Below, one piece after another: positions 15,801 to 23,534 of a DNA stretch of 32,658 nt (positions are counted from its first letter, which is position 1; every line of letters starts with the position of its first letter). Under the pieces are notes generated by a model, which saw only the letters and a list, made by a program, of their open reading frames with translations, had not been told where the DNA came from and did not search any database. The stretch is from Trueperaceae bacterium (lineage in GTDB: Bacteria > Deinococcota > Deinococci > Deinococcales > Trueperaceae). The translations under genes and the position numbers were made by a program. The DNA lies in contig PWQI01000010.1 of the NCBI GenBank assembly GCA_003556805.1, positions 1-32,658 of the forward strand, given 5' to 3'.

Positions 15801-16243
15801 TAGTACAGCCCGTGCTCGATCTTCGCCAAGGTGCGCTTGACGCGTTCGTACCCCTGGACGTTGCGTAGGTGCGCGAGCGGCGGAAGGCGATCGAGGCTCA
15901 CGATGGGCCGGTACAGCCAGCGGATGGCCTTGGCCTCGTCGCGGAACACCCGAGACGCTTCGCGAAGCGTCTCGCCCAGCATGTCGAGCCGGATGCTCTC
16001 GTGCTCCGTGAGGCTGCCCTCGCTGAGGCGCCGCGCGTAGGTGCGCTCGCTGACGCCGAGGAACGCCGCCATGGCGCCGGTCTCCAGTCCCAAGAGCCGG
16101 CGCAGGCGCTCGGCCTCCTGCGAGGATCGTTGCGCTCGCGCGCCCTCGAACCACGCGGCGTCGAACGGCGGATGGCCAGCGTTCCCGCTGGCCGGCCTCG
16201 CCCAGCGATCACCCGTCGTCGAGGTCTTCTCCTTGAACGGCAT
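15800..16243 (-). CDS. Xre/MbcA/ParS-type antitoxin (DUF2384)
   Basis: The 147-aa antitoxin for the RES toxin. The N-terminal half holds the Xre-like helix-turn-helix (RLRRLLGLETGAMAAFLGVSERTYARRLSEG). The C-terminal half is the toxin-binding domain (LREASRVFRDEAKAIRWLYRPIVSLD...VQGYERVKRTLAKIEHGLY), which normally occludes the toxin active site. The start at 16243 follows AGGAGG; the ORF-track start at 16663 overruns another gene. It precedes and overlaps the toxin by one base, the usual order for this family. Such antitoxins repress their own promoter. Two ATGGCA repeats 22 bp apart (16265 and 16287) are a possible operator, not proven. Confidence 0.9.
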   Translation of the reverse strand: MPFKEKTSTTGDRWARPASGNAGHPPFDAAWFEGARAQRSSQEAERLRRLLGLETGAMAAFLGVSERTYARRLSEGSLTEHESIRLDMLGETLREASRVFRDEAKAIRWLYRPIVSLDRLPPLAHLRNVQGYERVKRTLAKIEHGLY

Positions 16244-16326
16244 AGGCCCCTCCTGGCGGACAGTATGGCACGATTCGCACGCCAACATGGCAGGGTGCGG
16301 CACCTGTCCGCCGGAAGGGCGCTCGT

Positions 16327-16638
16327 TCAGCCGTCGTCCGTGATGTCTTGGATCCAGGTCAGGGCACGCATCGTCACCGGGAAGCCCGCCGTGGTGGCAG
16401 CCAGGAGCGCGACGTGCTCCAGATCGTCCTTGCCGAGCCCTGCTGCGAGGCCCTGGCGCACGTGGCTGTGCGTGGCGCCCTCGGAGTTCGTGGCGATCGC
16501 GATGGCGAGCTTGACCAGGCGCCGCTCGCGGTCGCTGAGGGGACCGGCCTCGTGGGCGATCGAGGCGAAGCGCTCGTACGCCTCGATCAGTTCTGGGCGC
16601 TCTTCGGTGATGCGCAGGTACGGTGCGGGCTTGGACAT
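16327..16638 (-). CDS. Carboxymuconolactone decarboxylase family protein
   Basis: A 103-aa all-helical protein of the CMD/AhpD-like superfamily. Seen: ERFASIAHEAGPLSDRERRLVKLAIAIATNSEGATHSHVRQGLAAGLGKDDLEHVALLAATTAGFP. The CxxC pair of AhpD-type peroxidase partners is absent, as ATHSHVRQ occupies that place. Disulfide reductase activity is therefore unlikely, and it is closer to the decarboxylase-like branch that keeps a His. The start at 16638 has CGGAGG upstream, and TATGAT (16674-16669) is a good -10 box. It is monocistronic or read into the TA pair downstream (83 nt). The substrate is unknown. Confidence 0.88.
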   Translation of the reverse strand: MSKPAPYLRITEERPELIEAYERFASIAHEAGPLSDRERRLVKLAIAIATNSEGATHSHVRQGLAAGLGKDDLEHVALLAATTAGFPVTMRALTWIQDITDDG

Positions 16639-16668
16639 GGAAACCTCCGGACGGCAGCGTCACCCACC

Positions 16669-16674
16669 ATCATA
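16669..16674 (-). promoter_or_regulatory. -10 box (TATGAT) of the CMD-family gene
   Basis: TATGAT matches five of six consensus bases and lies 30 nt before ATG 16638, giving a short leader with the CGGAGG ribosome site. No clear -35 is seen. Confidence 0.5.
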
Positions 16675-16705
16675 TGTGGGCGTGCCCGGGCAGCACGAGC
16701 GTCGC

Positions 16706-17341
16706 TCAGGTACCCGCGGCGGAGCGAACCCGGCCGGGCCTCGTGTACAGCTGGTACGTGAGATCACGCAACAGCGACAGGATCACCGCAGAACGCCGCT
16801 GGTCCATGTCGGGCAGCGCAAGGTCGGCCTCGTCCGACGGCAGGAGCGAGCGCCGCGCGGCGTCCCCGACGCTCTCCTCCACGCCGCTCAGCGCCAACAT
16901 CTCCCCCACTTGGGTCTCGATGCGCGAACGACCATCGTTGCCGAGGTCGCGCACGATGGCCTGCACCACACGGCGCGCCATGGCCCCGAAGCCGTGATGG
17001 GCGCCGACCGACAGGCACGCGAGCGCCTCTTCGATCTCGCGCTTCACCTCGTCGGGCACGTGTTCGACGTCGAACGCCTCGCGCACCGGCAGCGCGATGC
17101 GCGCCTTGTCGACCCGGGTCGGATCCCAGTCGGTCACTTCGAAGGCGACGGGGATGGGCATCAGACAGGCATCGCAGTGGTAGGTGACCATGATCTGGCG
17201 CAGCTTCGCCGCCTTGGCGACGTTCTCGATCAGATCCTGCATGCGCGTGAAGCTCGCGCGCTGCCCACAGTGCGGACAGGTACCGCCGCAGCGCAGGGCG
17301 TTGAGCGGCGCGGGAGGCTGCGTGCCGTAGAACTGGAGCAT
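16706..17341 (-). CDS. DUF4145-like zinc-ribbon protein
   Basis: A 211-aa protein. The N-terminal half has two Cys pairs, CPHCGQRASF and YHCDACLMPIPVAFEV, spaced as in a zinc ribbon. The C-terminal half is helical and contains AHHGFGAMARRVVQAIVRDLG, the DUF4145 pattern of a small domain found alone or with restriction and defence proteins. No nuclease motif is seen. The ORF track extends to 18004, but ATG 17341 is chosen because TATCGT lies 5 nt before it (leaderless) and the family opens with FYG and the first zinc pair. The function is unknown. It lies 46 nt downstream of the membrane protein gene but appears to have its own promoter. Confidence 0.8.
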   Translation of the reverse strand: MLQFYGTQPPAPLNALRCGGTCPHCGQRASFTRMQDLIENVAKAAKLRQIMVTYHCDACLMPIPVAFEVTDWDPTRVDKARIALPVREAFDVEHVPDEVKREIEEALACLSVGAHHGFGAMARRVVQAIVRDLGNDGRSRIETQVGEMLALSGVEESVGDAARRSLLPSDEADLALPDMDQRRSAVILSLLRDLTYQLYTRPGRVRSAAGT

Positions 17342-17346
17342 GCTCG

Positions 17347-17352
17347 ACGATA
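17347..17352 (-). promoter_or_regulatory. Leaderless -10 box (TATCGT) for the DUF4145-like gene
   Basis: TATCGT is followed by CGAGC and ATG 17341. It lies in the 46-nt gap after the membrane protein gene, so this gene can be transcribed separately. Confidence 0.5.
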
Positions 17353-17387
17353 CCCGGTGAGCGTCGCCATGCGCGTCTGCAGCGCCG

Positions 17388-18557
17388 TCAGTCGCTCGGC
17401 AGGAACACCCACGCCTCCGGACGCCCGACGTTGCAATGCACCGCCCGCCCCAGCAGGCCGCAGCCGGCAACCGAGAGGTAGAGCGCCACCCGCGCCGCAT
17501 GCCACGCGGCGAGCTCGGATGGGCCCGGGTCGCGCCGGCCGGCGACGGCCGCCAGGCGGTGGTGCGCCGCAGGAACCGGGTGGAAGATCGTCTCGACACC
17601 GCGCGAACGCTCGAGCTCGTCGTCCTGGTCCGCCTCGAGCCGCTCGAGCGAGGCGCGCAGCGCATCGCGATCGAAGCCGGACGCGAGGGCGGCCGCGTCG
17701 GCGCGGTAGACCGCCCATCGCGACGGTGTCGGGAGCAAGAGCACGCCGACGAACGACCACAGCGTGCCCCACAGCGCCAGGCGCACGACGTCGGCGAGGC
17801 CCACGATCGGCCCGACGGCGACGAGGTGCGCAGCCAGCGGGACCGACGTCCACGCGAGCGCCAGCAGCACGCCCCGGTCCCGCGCTCCAGTGCTCGTGAG
17901 CCACGTGCGCCGGACGAGCTGCAGCGCGAGACCGACCCGCTCGCCGTCGCGCAGCCAGTGTGCGGGCACCACCCATGCGGTGCGGCCGGGCAGTCCGTAG
18001 GCACCGCCCGTCACGTGCGACTCGTCGGTCATGAGGACGCGCGTGCGCCCGCCGAGGTCGTTCGCGGGCGAGGCGCCACGAGGCACGACGATCCGTCCAG
18101 CACCGACGAGCTCGGCGACCCGCGGTTGAGCGTGCAGCAGCAGCGCTGCGATCGCGACGAAGACGACCACGCTGCCCCCGGCGCCGAAGGTGCGCGACGC
18201 GAGCATCAGGGCGAAGCCGCTCAGGGCCAGCATGCTGGCGTATACGCTCGCACCTCGCAGCCAACGCCTGGCGAAGCGCCAGAGCGACTCTTGGGTCCGC
18301 CCGTACTCGCGGGGCAGCAGGAAACCTCCGAACAGGTCGAACGGCGCCATCAGGGCAGCGTGCGCGGCGACCAGCAGGGCGAGCCAGGCCAGTTCCGCGC
18401 CGGCCGCGAGCTCCGTGCTCGGGACTGCGCTCGGGAGGTCGAACGCGACGCCGAGGGCAGCGAGCACGCTGAGCGTACCGACGGCGCTGGCGCCAACGTA
18501 CAGCCGAGACCTGGCGTAGGTCATCACGGGCATGGGCGAGTCTGGATGCGCTGCCAT
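17388..18557 (-). CDS. Polytopic membrane protein of unknown function
   Basis: A 389-aa integral membrane protein with about six hydrophobic segments: near 22-40, 54-72, 103-120, 127-142, and two between 230 and 285. The end is distinctive: ETIFHPVPAAHHRLAAVAG, AWHAARVALYLSVAGCGLLGRAVHCNVGRPEAWVFLPSD. I recall similar ends in hypothetical membrane proteins of Planctomycetes but cannot verify this. The layout faintly resembles M48 peptidases. No HExxH exists, however, and the matching place reads LALQLVRRTWLTS, so protease activity is not supported. ATG 18557 is preceded by TAGCAT at 6 nt, which supports this start over Met9 or Met12. It is divergent from the histidine kinase. Confidence 0.8.
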   Translation of the reverse strand: MAAHPDSPMPVMTYARSRLYVGASAVGTLSVLAALGVAFDLPSAVPSTELAAGAELAWLALLVAAHAALMAPFDLFGGFLLPREYGRTQESLWRFARRWLRGASVYASMLALSGFALMLASRTFGAGGSVVVFVAIAALLLHAQPRVAELVGAGRIVVPRGASPANDLGGRTRVLMTDESHVTGGAYGLPGRTAWVVPAHWLRDGERVGLALQLVRRTWLTSTGARDRGVLLALAWTSVPLAAHLVAVGPIVGLADVVRLALWGTLWSFVGVLLLPTPSRWAVYRADAAALASGFDRDALRASLERLEADQDDELERSRGVETIFHPVPAAHHRLAAVAGRRDPGPSELAAWHAARVALYLSVAGCGLLGRAVHCNVGRPEAWVFLPSD

Positions 18558-18563
18558 CGGTTC

Positions 18564-18569
18564 ATGCTA
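18564..18569 (-). promoter_or_regulatory. Leaderless -10 box (TAGCAT) for the membrane protein
   Basis: TAGCAT is followed by GAACCG and ATG 18557. The divergent kinase gene uses the same hexamer about 90 nt away. Confidence 0.55.
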
Positions 18570-18658
18570 GGCATCGACCCGGTCGACGGTCTGCGCTCGG
18601 GGCCCCAGTAGCGCGGCGCCGTGCGACATCCGTCGCGCTCCGCGCCAGAGGCAGCGCG

Positions 18659-18664
18659 TAGCAT
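18659..18664 (+). promoter_or_regulatory. Leaderless -10 box (TAGCAT) for the histidine kinase
   Basis: TAGCAT is followed by CGGAC and ATG 18670, with no SD. It is the mirror of the divergent box at 18569-18564. Confidence 0.55.
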
Positions 18665-18669
18665 CGGAC

Positions 18670-20154
18670 ATGCGCACGCCCTGGATCGTGCTCGGGTACG
18701 TCGTCGTGTCGGCGCTGTGGATCGGCGTGAGCGACGCTGCGGTCGCCGGGATGTTCGGCGATCTCTCGCACGTGCAATGGGCGCAGACGGTGAAGGGCTT
18801 GGCGTTCGTCGCGGCGAGCGGCGGCCTGATGGCGGTCCTCCTGATTCCCTTCGAGCGTCGCCAGATGCGCACGACGCGCACGCTCAAGCTCGCCCTGCGC
18901 CTGAGCGACGTGGTGAACAGCGCACCGGATCTCGAGACGGCGCTGCGCCACGGCCTCCGCATGGTGATCGCCAGCACGCGCTGGACCGTCGCAGAGGCGT
19001 GGCTCGTCGACCACGAGCGCCAGGTGCTGCGCTGCGTGGCGCGGGGGCACGCTGGTGGCGACGCACTGCAGTCCTTCTCCGACGCCGCGCTCGGGCTGGC
19101 CTTGGCACCCGGCCAAGGGTTGCCCGGGCGCGCCTGGGCGCTCGCGGCCCCGGTGTGGTCGCCCGACGTCCGTTCCGACGAGCGCTTCGTTCGCCGCGCC
19201 GAGGCGCGCGACGCAGGCGTGATCACGGGCATGGCGTACCCCCTGCGCTTCGACGACGACCTCGTAGCAGTGATCGCGCTGTTCTGTACGGAGCGAATCC
19301 CAGAGCGTGAGGCACACACCGGGATCAACCTCGTGATGGCGAACGACGTCGCTGCGAGCATCGCCGCCAAACGGGCGTCGGACGACCTGCGCACGCTCAA
19401 CGCGCAGCTCGAACGACGCGTCCTGGAGCGCACCCGCGACCTCGACTCCTTCGCCCGGACGGCGTCGCACGACCTCAAGGCGCCCGTGCGCGCCATCCAG
19501 GGCTTCGCACGTGCGATCCAAGCGGACGCGGGCGACACGCTGCCCAGCGACGTGCGCAGCTACGTCGCAGCGATCGAGACGGCGACCGTGGAGATGACGA
19601 CGCTCGTGGACGGGATCTTGGCGTATAGCCGGGCGTCGCGAGACGCCATCGCGCTGGAGGCCGTGGCGCTCGACACGGTGTTCGACGCCGTCGTCGACGA
19701 TCTCGCACGTCAACGTCCCGAGCTCGCAGCGTGCGTTCGCGTGGAGCGGCCGCTGCCGGGCGTACGTGGCAGCATCACGGCGCTGCGTCTGGTCTTCGGC
19801 AACCTCGTGGAGAACGCGCTCCGCTACGTCGCCCCAGGCGTGACGCCCGACGTTCGGGTCTCAGCGACCGTGGTCGGCACGGGCGTCCAGGTCGACGTCA
19901 TCGACAACGGGATCGGAGTGCCCGAGCGCGCCCGCGAGCGCATCTTCGAGCCGTTCGAGCGCCTGCACGCCAGCGAGACGTACCCCGGAACCGGTGTCGG
20001 GCTGGCGACCGCCCGCCGAGCCGTCGAGCGCCTCGGCGGCGCCATCGCGGTGTCAACCAACCTCGACGGCGGTTCGGTCTTCAGCGTGTGGCTCCCCGAG
20101 CGGGATCTGCCGGACACGGAGCCTCGAGGCGACGTCCGGCCCGTGACGGCATGA
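18670..20154 (+). CDS. Membrane-bound GAF-domain sensor histidine kinase
   Basis: A 494-aa kinase. Two N-terminal hydrophobic segments (about 5-28 and 40-60) anchor it, with a short external loop. A GAF domain follows (about 75-215; PGQGLPGRAWALAAPVWSPDV), then a short coil, the HisKA helix with phospho-acceptor His267 in SHDLKAPVRAI, and an HATPase domain with the N box NLVENALRY, DNGIGVPERARERIFEPFERL and GTGVGLATARR. The SHDLKAP type is common in phytochrome-like kinases, but the GAF has no clear bilin Cys. It lies 40 nt before the response regulator gene, its likely partner, together forming a two-component path to c-di-GMP. The signal is unknown. It starts leaderless after TAGCAT. Confidence 0.93.
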   Translation: MRTPWIVLGYVVVSALWIGVSDAAVAGMFGDLSHVQWAQTVKGLAFVAASGGLMAVLLIPFERRQMRTTRTLKLALRLSDVVNSAPDLETALRHGLRMVIASTRWTVAEAWLVDHERQVLRCVARGHAGGDALQSFSDAALGLALAPGQGLPGRAWALAAPVWSPDVRSDERFVRRAEARDAGVITGMAYPLRFDDDLVAVIALFCTERIPEREAHTGINLVMANDVAASIAAKRASDDLRTLNAQLERRVLERTRDLDSFARTASHDLKAPVRAIQGFARAIQADAGDTLPSDVRSYVAAIETATVEMTTLVDGILAYSRASRDAIALEAVALDTVFDAVVDDLARQRPELAACVRVERPLPGVRGSITALRLVFGNLVENALRYVAPGVTPDVRVSATVVGTGVQVDVIDNGIGVPERARERIFEPFERLHASETYPGTGVGLATARRAVERLGGAIAVSTNLDGGSVFSVWLPERDLPDTEPRGDVRPVTA

Positions 20155-20194
20155 CATCGCACGATGGGTGGCATGGGATGATGCGAGGCGACGC

Positions 20195-22255
20195 ATGCGC
20201 TGCCTGATCGTCGACGACAACCCTGCTGATCGCGCCCTCTTGGCTCGCGAGCTTCGCGCCGCGTTCGCAGGCATCGTCCTCGTGGAGGCCGGGACCCCAG
20301 ACACGTTCGAGGCCGCCATGACCGGTCCGCCGCTCGACGCCGCCGTGACCGACTATCACCTGCGCTGGGCGACGGGGCTCGACGTGTTGCGTCGGATCCG
20401 TACGCGGGGCGACGTCCCCGTCGTCATGTTCACGGGAACCGGGAACGAAGCCGTCGCCACGCAGGCCTTCGGCGAGGGCATGGACGACTACGTCATCAAG
20501 GACAGCGCCAGTTACGCGCGCGTGGCCCGGTCGCTGACGCGAGCGCTCGAACGCCGTCGCGCAGACGCCCGGACGAAGCAACTCGTGCAGGTGATCGAGC
20601 AGAGCCCCAACATGGTGGTGTTGACCGACGCACATGGCATCGTCCAGTACGTGAACCAACGCTATACGGACATGACTGGCCGCCACGGCGATGCGGTCAT
20701 CGGTCGTCCCTTCGGCGACGGCAACGACAAGACGACACCCATCGTACGGGCCGTGAGACGGTCGCTCGAAAGCGGTACCCCTTGGAACGGTGAGTACGTC
20801 GCGGAGAGCACGGAGGGGCGCCGTTACGAGGAACGGGCCACGGTCTCCCCGTTGCGCGACGAGCGCGGCACGGTCACGGGTTGCGTCGTCGTGGCGATCG
20901 ACGTGAGCGACGAGCACGCGCTCACGCGGCGCGTCGAGTACCTGGGCCTGCACGACGCCCTCACCGGCCTGCCGAACCGGCGGCTGCTGCTGGAGCGTTG
21001 CCAGCACGCCCTCTCGGAGTCGGGCGCTCGCGGCAACGGTGCGGCCCTCGCGTGCATCGACCTCGACGCCTTCAAGATGGTCAACGACAGCTTGGGGCAC
21101 GGGATCGGTGATCTGGTGCTGCGGGAGGTCGCGGCCAGGTTGCAAGCAGCGGTCCGCGGCGGCGACACCCTCGCGCGCGTCGGAAGCGACGAGTTCGCGG
21201 TCTTGCTCGACGACGCCCACTCGGATGCGAGCGTCTCCGACCGAGTGCGCCGCTTGGAGCAAGCACTCGTGCAGCCCGTTCGCGTGCATGAGCGCGACAT
21301 GCCGGTCAGCGCCTGCATCGGGATCGCGCTGGCGCCTCACGACGCGGCCGATGCCGACGCCCTGCTGACACGCGCGCAAACGGCGCTCCACCACGCCAAG
21401 ACGGCGGGGAGGGGCACGACACGGTTCTTCACGAGTTCCCTGTCCGAGGTGGTGAGTGAGCGCCTCGCTCTCGAGATGGAGCTGCGTGAGGCGTTGCGTG
21501 CGAACCAACTCGTGCTCGCGTACCAGCCGCGGGTTCGGCTTGCCGACGACACGGTCACCAGCCTCGAGGCGCTGGTTCGTTGGCAACACCCGACGCGGGG
21601 CATGGTCCCCCCGAACCAGTTCATCCCCGTCGCCGAGGAGACGGGGTTGATCCACGGAGTAGGGACGTGCGTGTTGACCATGGCGACCGGACAACTCGCC
21701 GCCTGGCGCGACGCGGGCATCGATCCACTGCCGATCGCGGTGAACCTGTCGGCCATGGAGTTGTCCCGCGTGGGCGTCGTCGACGACGTCCGCAATGCGC
21801 TGAGCCGCCACGGGCTGCCGGGAGCACTGCTGGAGGTCGAGGTCACGGAGACGGCGTTGATGGCGTCGTCGTTCGACGTTGCGGAGACGCTCGAGGCGAT
21901 CCGCGCGCTCGGTGTGCGGATCTCGGTCGACGACTTCGGTACCGCGTACTCGTCGCTCAGCCGTCTCGGAGCACTGCCGGTCGATCACGTGAAGATCGAC
22001 CAGTCGTTCGTCCGCGCGCTCGACGGTGGCGGTACCGATGGGATCGACGAGCGCGCCGCCGCGCTGGTGCGGGCGGTGCTCGGCATCGCCGACAGCCTCG
22101 GTCTCGGCACCATAGCGGAGGGGATCGAGACCCCTGTCGAACTGGCGTTCCTACGGGCACAGGGCTGTGGGTACGGTCAGGGTTATCACCTGATGCGACC
22201 GGCCGACGCGGCCGCGGTCACCGAGGCGGTCCGGACGCGCCGGCTCCCGGCCTGA
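20195..22255 (+). CDS. Response regulator with PAS, GGDEF and EAL domains
   Basis: A 686-aa cytoplasmic c-di-GMP enzyme. The REC domain (1-120) has LIVDDN, phospho-acceptor Asp53 in VTDYH and Lys102 in YVIKDS. A PAS domain follows (about 128-240). The diguanylate cyclase domain has the degenerate but often active signature GSDEF (330-334) and an inhibitory-site RGGD five residues before it. The EAL phosphodiesterase domain has EAL (458-460), EVTETALM, DDFGTAYSSLSRL, KIDQSFVR and IAEGIETP, all intact. It may therefore make, break or switch between both activities when phosphorylated by the adjacent kinase. The start at 20195 has GAGGCG upstream and matches the REC opening; the ORF-track start at 20168 adds nine residues with no homology. 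Confidence 0.94.
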   Translation: MRCLIVDDNPADRALLARELRAAFAGIVLVEAGTPDTFEAAMTGPPLDAAVTDYHLRWATGLDVLRRIRTRGDVPVVMFTGTGNEAVATQAFGEGMDDYVIKDSASYARVARSLTRALERRRADARTKQLVQVIEQSPNMVVLTDAHGIVQYVNQRYTDMTGRHGDAVIGRPFGDGNDKTTPIVRAVRRSLESGTPWNGEYVAESTEGRRYEERATVSPLRDERGTVTGCVVVAIDVSDEHALTRRVEYLGLHDALTGLPNRRLLLERCQHALSESGARGNGAALACIDLDAFKMVNDSLGHGIGDLVLREVAARLQAAVRGGDTLARVGSDEFAVLLDDAHSDASVSDRVRRLEQALVQPVRVHERDMPVSACIGIALAPHDAADADALLTRAQTALHHAKTAGRGTTRFFTSSLSEVVSERLALEMELREALRANQLVLAYQPRVRLADDTVTSLEALVRWQHPTRGMVPPNQFIPVAEETGLIHGVGTCVLTMATGQLAAWRDAGIDPLPIAVNLSAMELSRVGVVDDVRNALSRHGLPGALLEVEVTETALMASSFDVAETLEAIRALGVRISVDDFGTAYSSLSRLGALPVDHVKIDQSFVRALDGGGTDGIDERAAALVRAVLGIADSLGLGTIAEGIETPVELAFLRAQGCGYGQGYHLMRPADAAAVTEAVRTRRLPA

Positions 22256-22268
22256 GCGCGCCTCAGGC
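22250..22268. terminator. Short hairpin between convergent genes
   Basis: GCCTGAG and CTCAGGC form a 7-bp stem around CGCGC. The arms contain the stop codons of both converging genes. There is no T-run on either side, so termination efficiency is doubtful. Confidence 0.35.
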
Positions 22269-22811
22269 GGCGGGACGCTGCTTGATCCAGCGCAGCAGCC
22301 GACCATCTTCGTCCTCGCGCTCGTCGAGCGGCTCGAACCCGGTCTTCTCCAGCACGCGCACCGAGGGAGCGTTGTTGACGTGGCACTCGGCGATGACGGC
22401 GGTCACGCCTGGGCGGGCCAGGAGCCAGTCGACGAACGCACCGCCGGCCTCGGTGGCGAAGCCCCGATCGCGCCGCTCGCGAAGCGTGGCGTAGCGCACC
22501 TCGACTCGCCCATCATGGTCGGGGAGCGCGGTGCAACCGATCTGCCCGACCGCCTCGAGGCTGACGCGGTCGATCACCATGGCGTTCCACGGCTCGCTGT
22601 GGTCCGACGCGCGCAGCGCGAGCAGATCCGGGAGCCCGCCGAGATCGTCCCCCGGCCATCCAGCCGGGACCCGCACCGGGACCGGCGCACCTCCGACGTC
22701 CATGTCGATCTCGAACTCCTCCATCGCGGCGCGACGCTCGAGCGCGACGCTCGGGGTCGGAATCATGAGCGTTCGGTCGGTCTCGATGATGAATGCAGGC
22801 GGCGTGCTCAC
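22263..22811 (-). CDS. GNAT-family N-acetyltransferase
   Basis: A 182-aa GNAT acetyltransferase resembling the RimJ/RimL-like branch (Acetyltransf_3). It begins FIIETDRTLMIPTP; VGQIGCTALPDHDGRVEVRYATLRERRDRGFATEAGGAFVDWLL holds the acetyl-CoA pyrophosphate loop (RRDRGFATEA); and AECHVNNAPSVRVLEKTGFEPL is the typical C-terminal motif. The substrate could be a protein N-terminus, a small amine or an antibiotic; none can be chosen. The start is GTG 22811 after GAGAGGAGG. TAGGCT at 22859-22854 is a likely -10, giving about a 35-nt leader. It is monocistronic. Confidence 0.9.
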   Translation of the reverse strand: MSTPPAFIIETDRTLMIPTPSVALERRAAMEEFEIDMDVGGAPVPVRVPAGWPGDDLGGLPDLLALRASDHSEPWNAMVIDRVSLEAVGQIGCTALPDHDGRVEVRYATLRERRDRGFATEAGGAFVDWLLARPGVTAVIAECHVNNAPSVRVLEKTGFEPLDEREDEDGRLLRWIKQRPAA

Positions 22812-22853
22812 CGTCGCCTCCTCTCGGACGTGACCGAGTCGACGTCCCTTCCT

Positions 22854-22859
22854 AGCCTA
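22854..22859 (-). promoter_or_regulatory. Candidate -10 box (TAGGCT) of the GNAT gene
   Basis: TAGGCT lies about 42 nt before GTG 22811 and leaves room for the AGGAGG site in the leader. Confidence 0.35.
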
Positions 22860-22927
22860 CGCGACGCGCACCGCACCGTGGTCGCGCTCTTCGACGTCAC
22901 CGTGAGTCACGGGCGCCTCGTCCCGCT

Positions 22928-23404
22928 TCAGGCTCCGAGCAAGCGCGGGTAGACGAGCCTGAATCGAACGGTGACCACGGGCAGCCTGGGATCGACCGCG
23001 CCGGCCCGGCGCGCCTGGCGCTCGAAGGCTGCGCGATGCGTCTCTCGCCACTGCCGCAGCGACAAGTCTCCTTCACCGCAATCGGCGGCGAAGTGCTCAT
23101 CGACGAGGTCGAACGGAACCACGCGTTGCTCGATCACCTCGACGACGGCGCGCGGTCGATCACGGCCGTCACCCACCACGAGCAAGTCGCCCTCCGCCGG
23201 AACGTCGTTCCCGTCGGCCCGCAGGACGGCCAGAGGGAGGGCGCTGGCGCGCTGATCGCCGGCGAGGATGCGCCCGAGGCGCGACGACGCGTGCGCGGGT
23301 GCGTCGCCCTCGTCCCATGTGTGCAGCGTCCTGCCGGCCACGTCGATCGGCGTGTCGGCGAGCGCCGCTGCGACGAACGGTTCGATGAGGGGTCGCGCAT
23401 CCAC
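22928..23404 (-). CDS. ASCH domain protein
   Basis: A 158-aa protein with an ASCH domain, a PUA-like beta-barrel that binds RNA or modified nucleosides. It shows GRILAGDQRASALPLAV, VPAEGDLLVVGDGRDRPRAVVEV, VVPFDLVDEHFAADCGEGDLSLRQWRETHRAAFERQ, the last typical of the family. Some ASCH proteins are ribonucleases or amidohydrolases acting on N4-acetylcytidine; catalysis here is not established. The start is GTG 23404, which has AGGAGG upstream; the ORF-track start at 23467 lacks one. A TAGCAT box (23474-23469) would give a leader of about 60 nt. It lies 130 nt downstream of the TetR gene on the same strand, so co-transcription is possible. Confidence 0.85.
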   Translation of the reverse strand: MDARPLIEPFVAAALADTPIDVAGRTLHTWDEGDAPAHASSRLGRILAGDQRASALPLAVLRADGNDVPAEGDLLVVGDGRDRPRAVVEVIEQRVVPFDLVDEHFAADCGEGDLSLRQWRETHRAAFERQARRAGAVDPRLPVVTVRFRLVYPRLLGA

Positions 23405-23468
23405 GAAAGCGAGCCTCCTAGCCGAGGCGCAGCACCCGAACCGGGGTACCGCAGTCTCCTTAGCCACG

Positions 23469-23474
23469 ATGCTA
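23469..23474 (-). promoter_or_regulatory. Candidate -10 box (TAGCAT) of the ASCH gene
   Basis: TAGCAT matches the hexamer of the leaderless promoters, but here no start codon follows at 5-7 nt, so it would give a leadered transcript. Confidence 0.3.
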
Positions 23475-23534
23475 GCCCCTTGGTCCGACCCGCCTTACAC
23501 AATCGTCACATTGGGCCGGTGCTTGGAGGACGCT

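Noticed and set aside
17388-18557. M48 peptidase call for the membrane protein
   Set aside because: No HExxH or equivalent zinc site anywhere in the protein.
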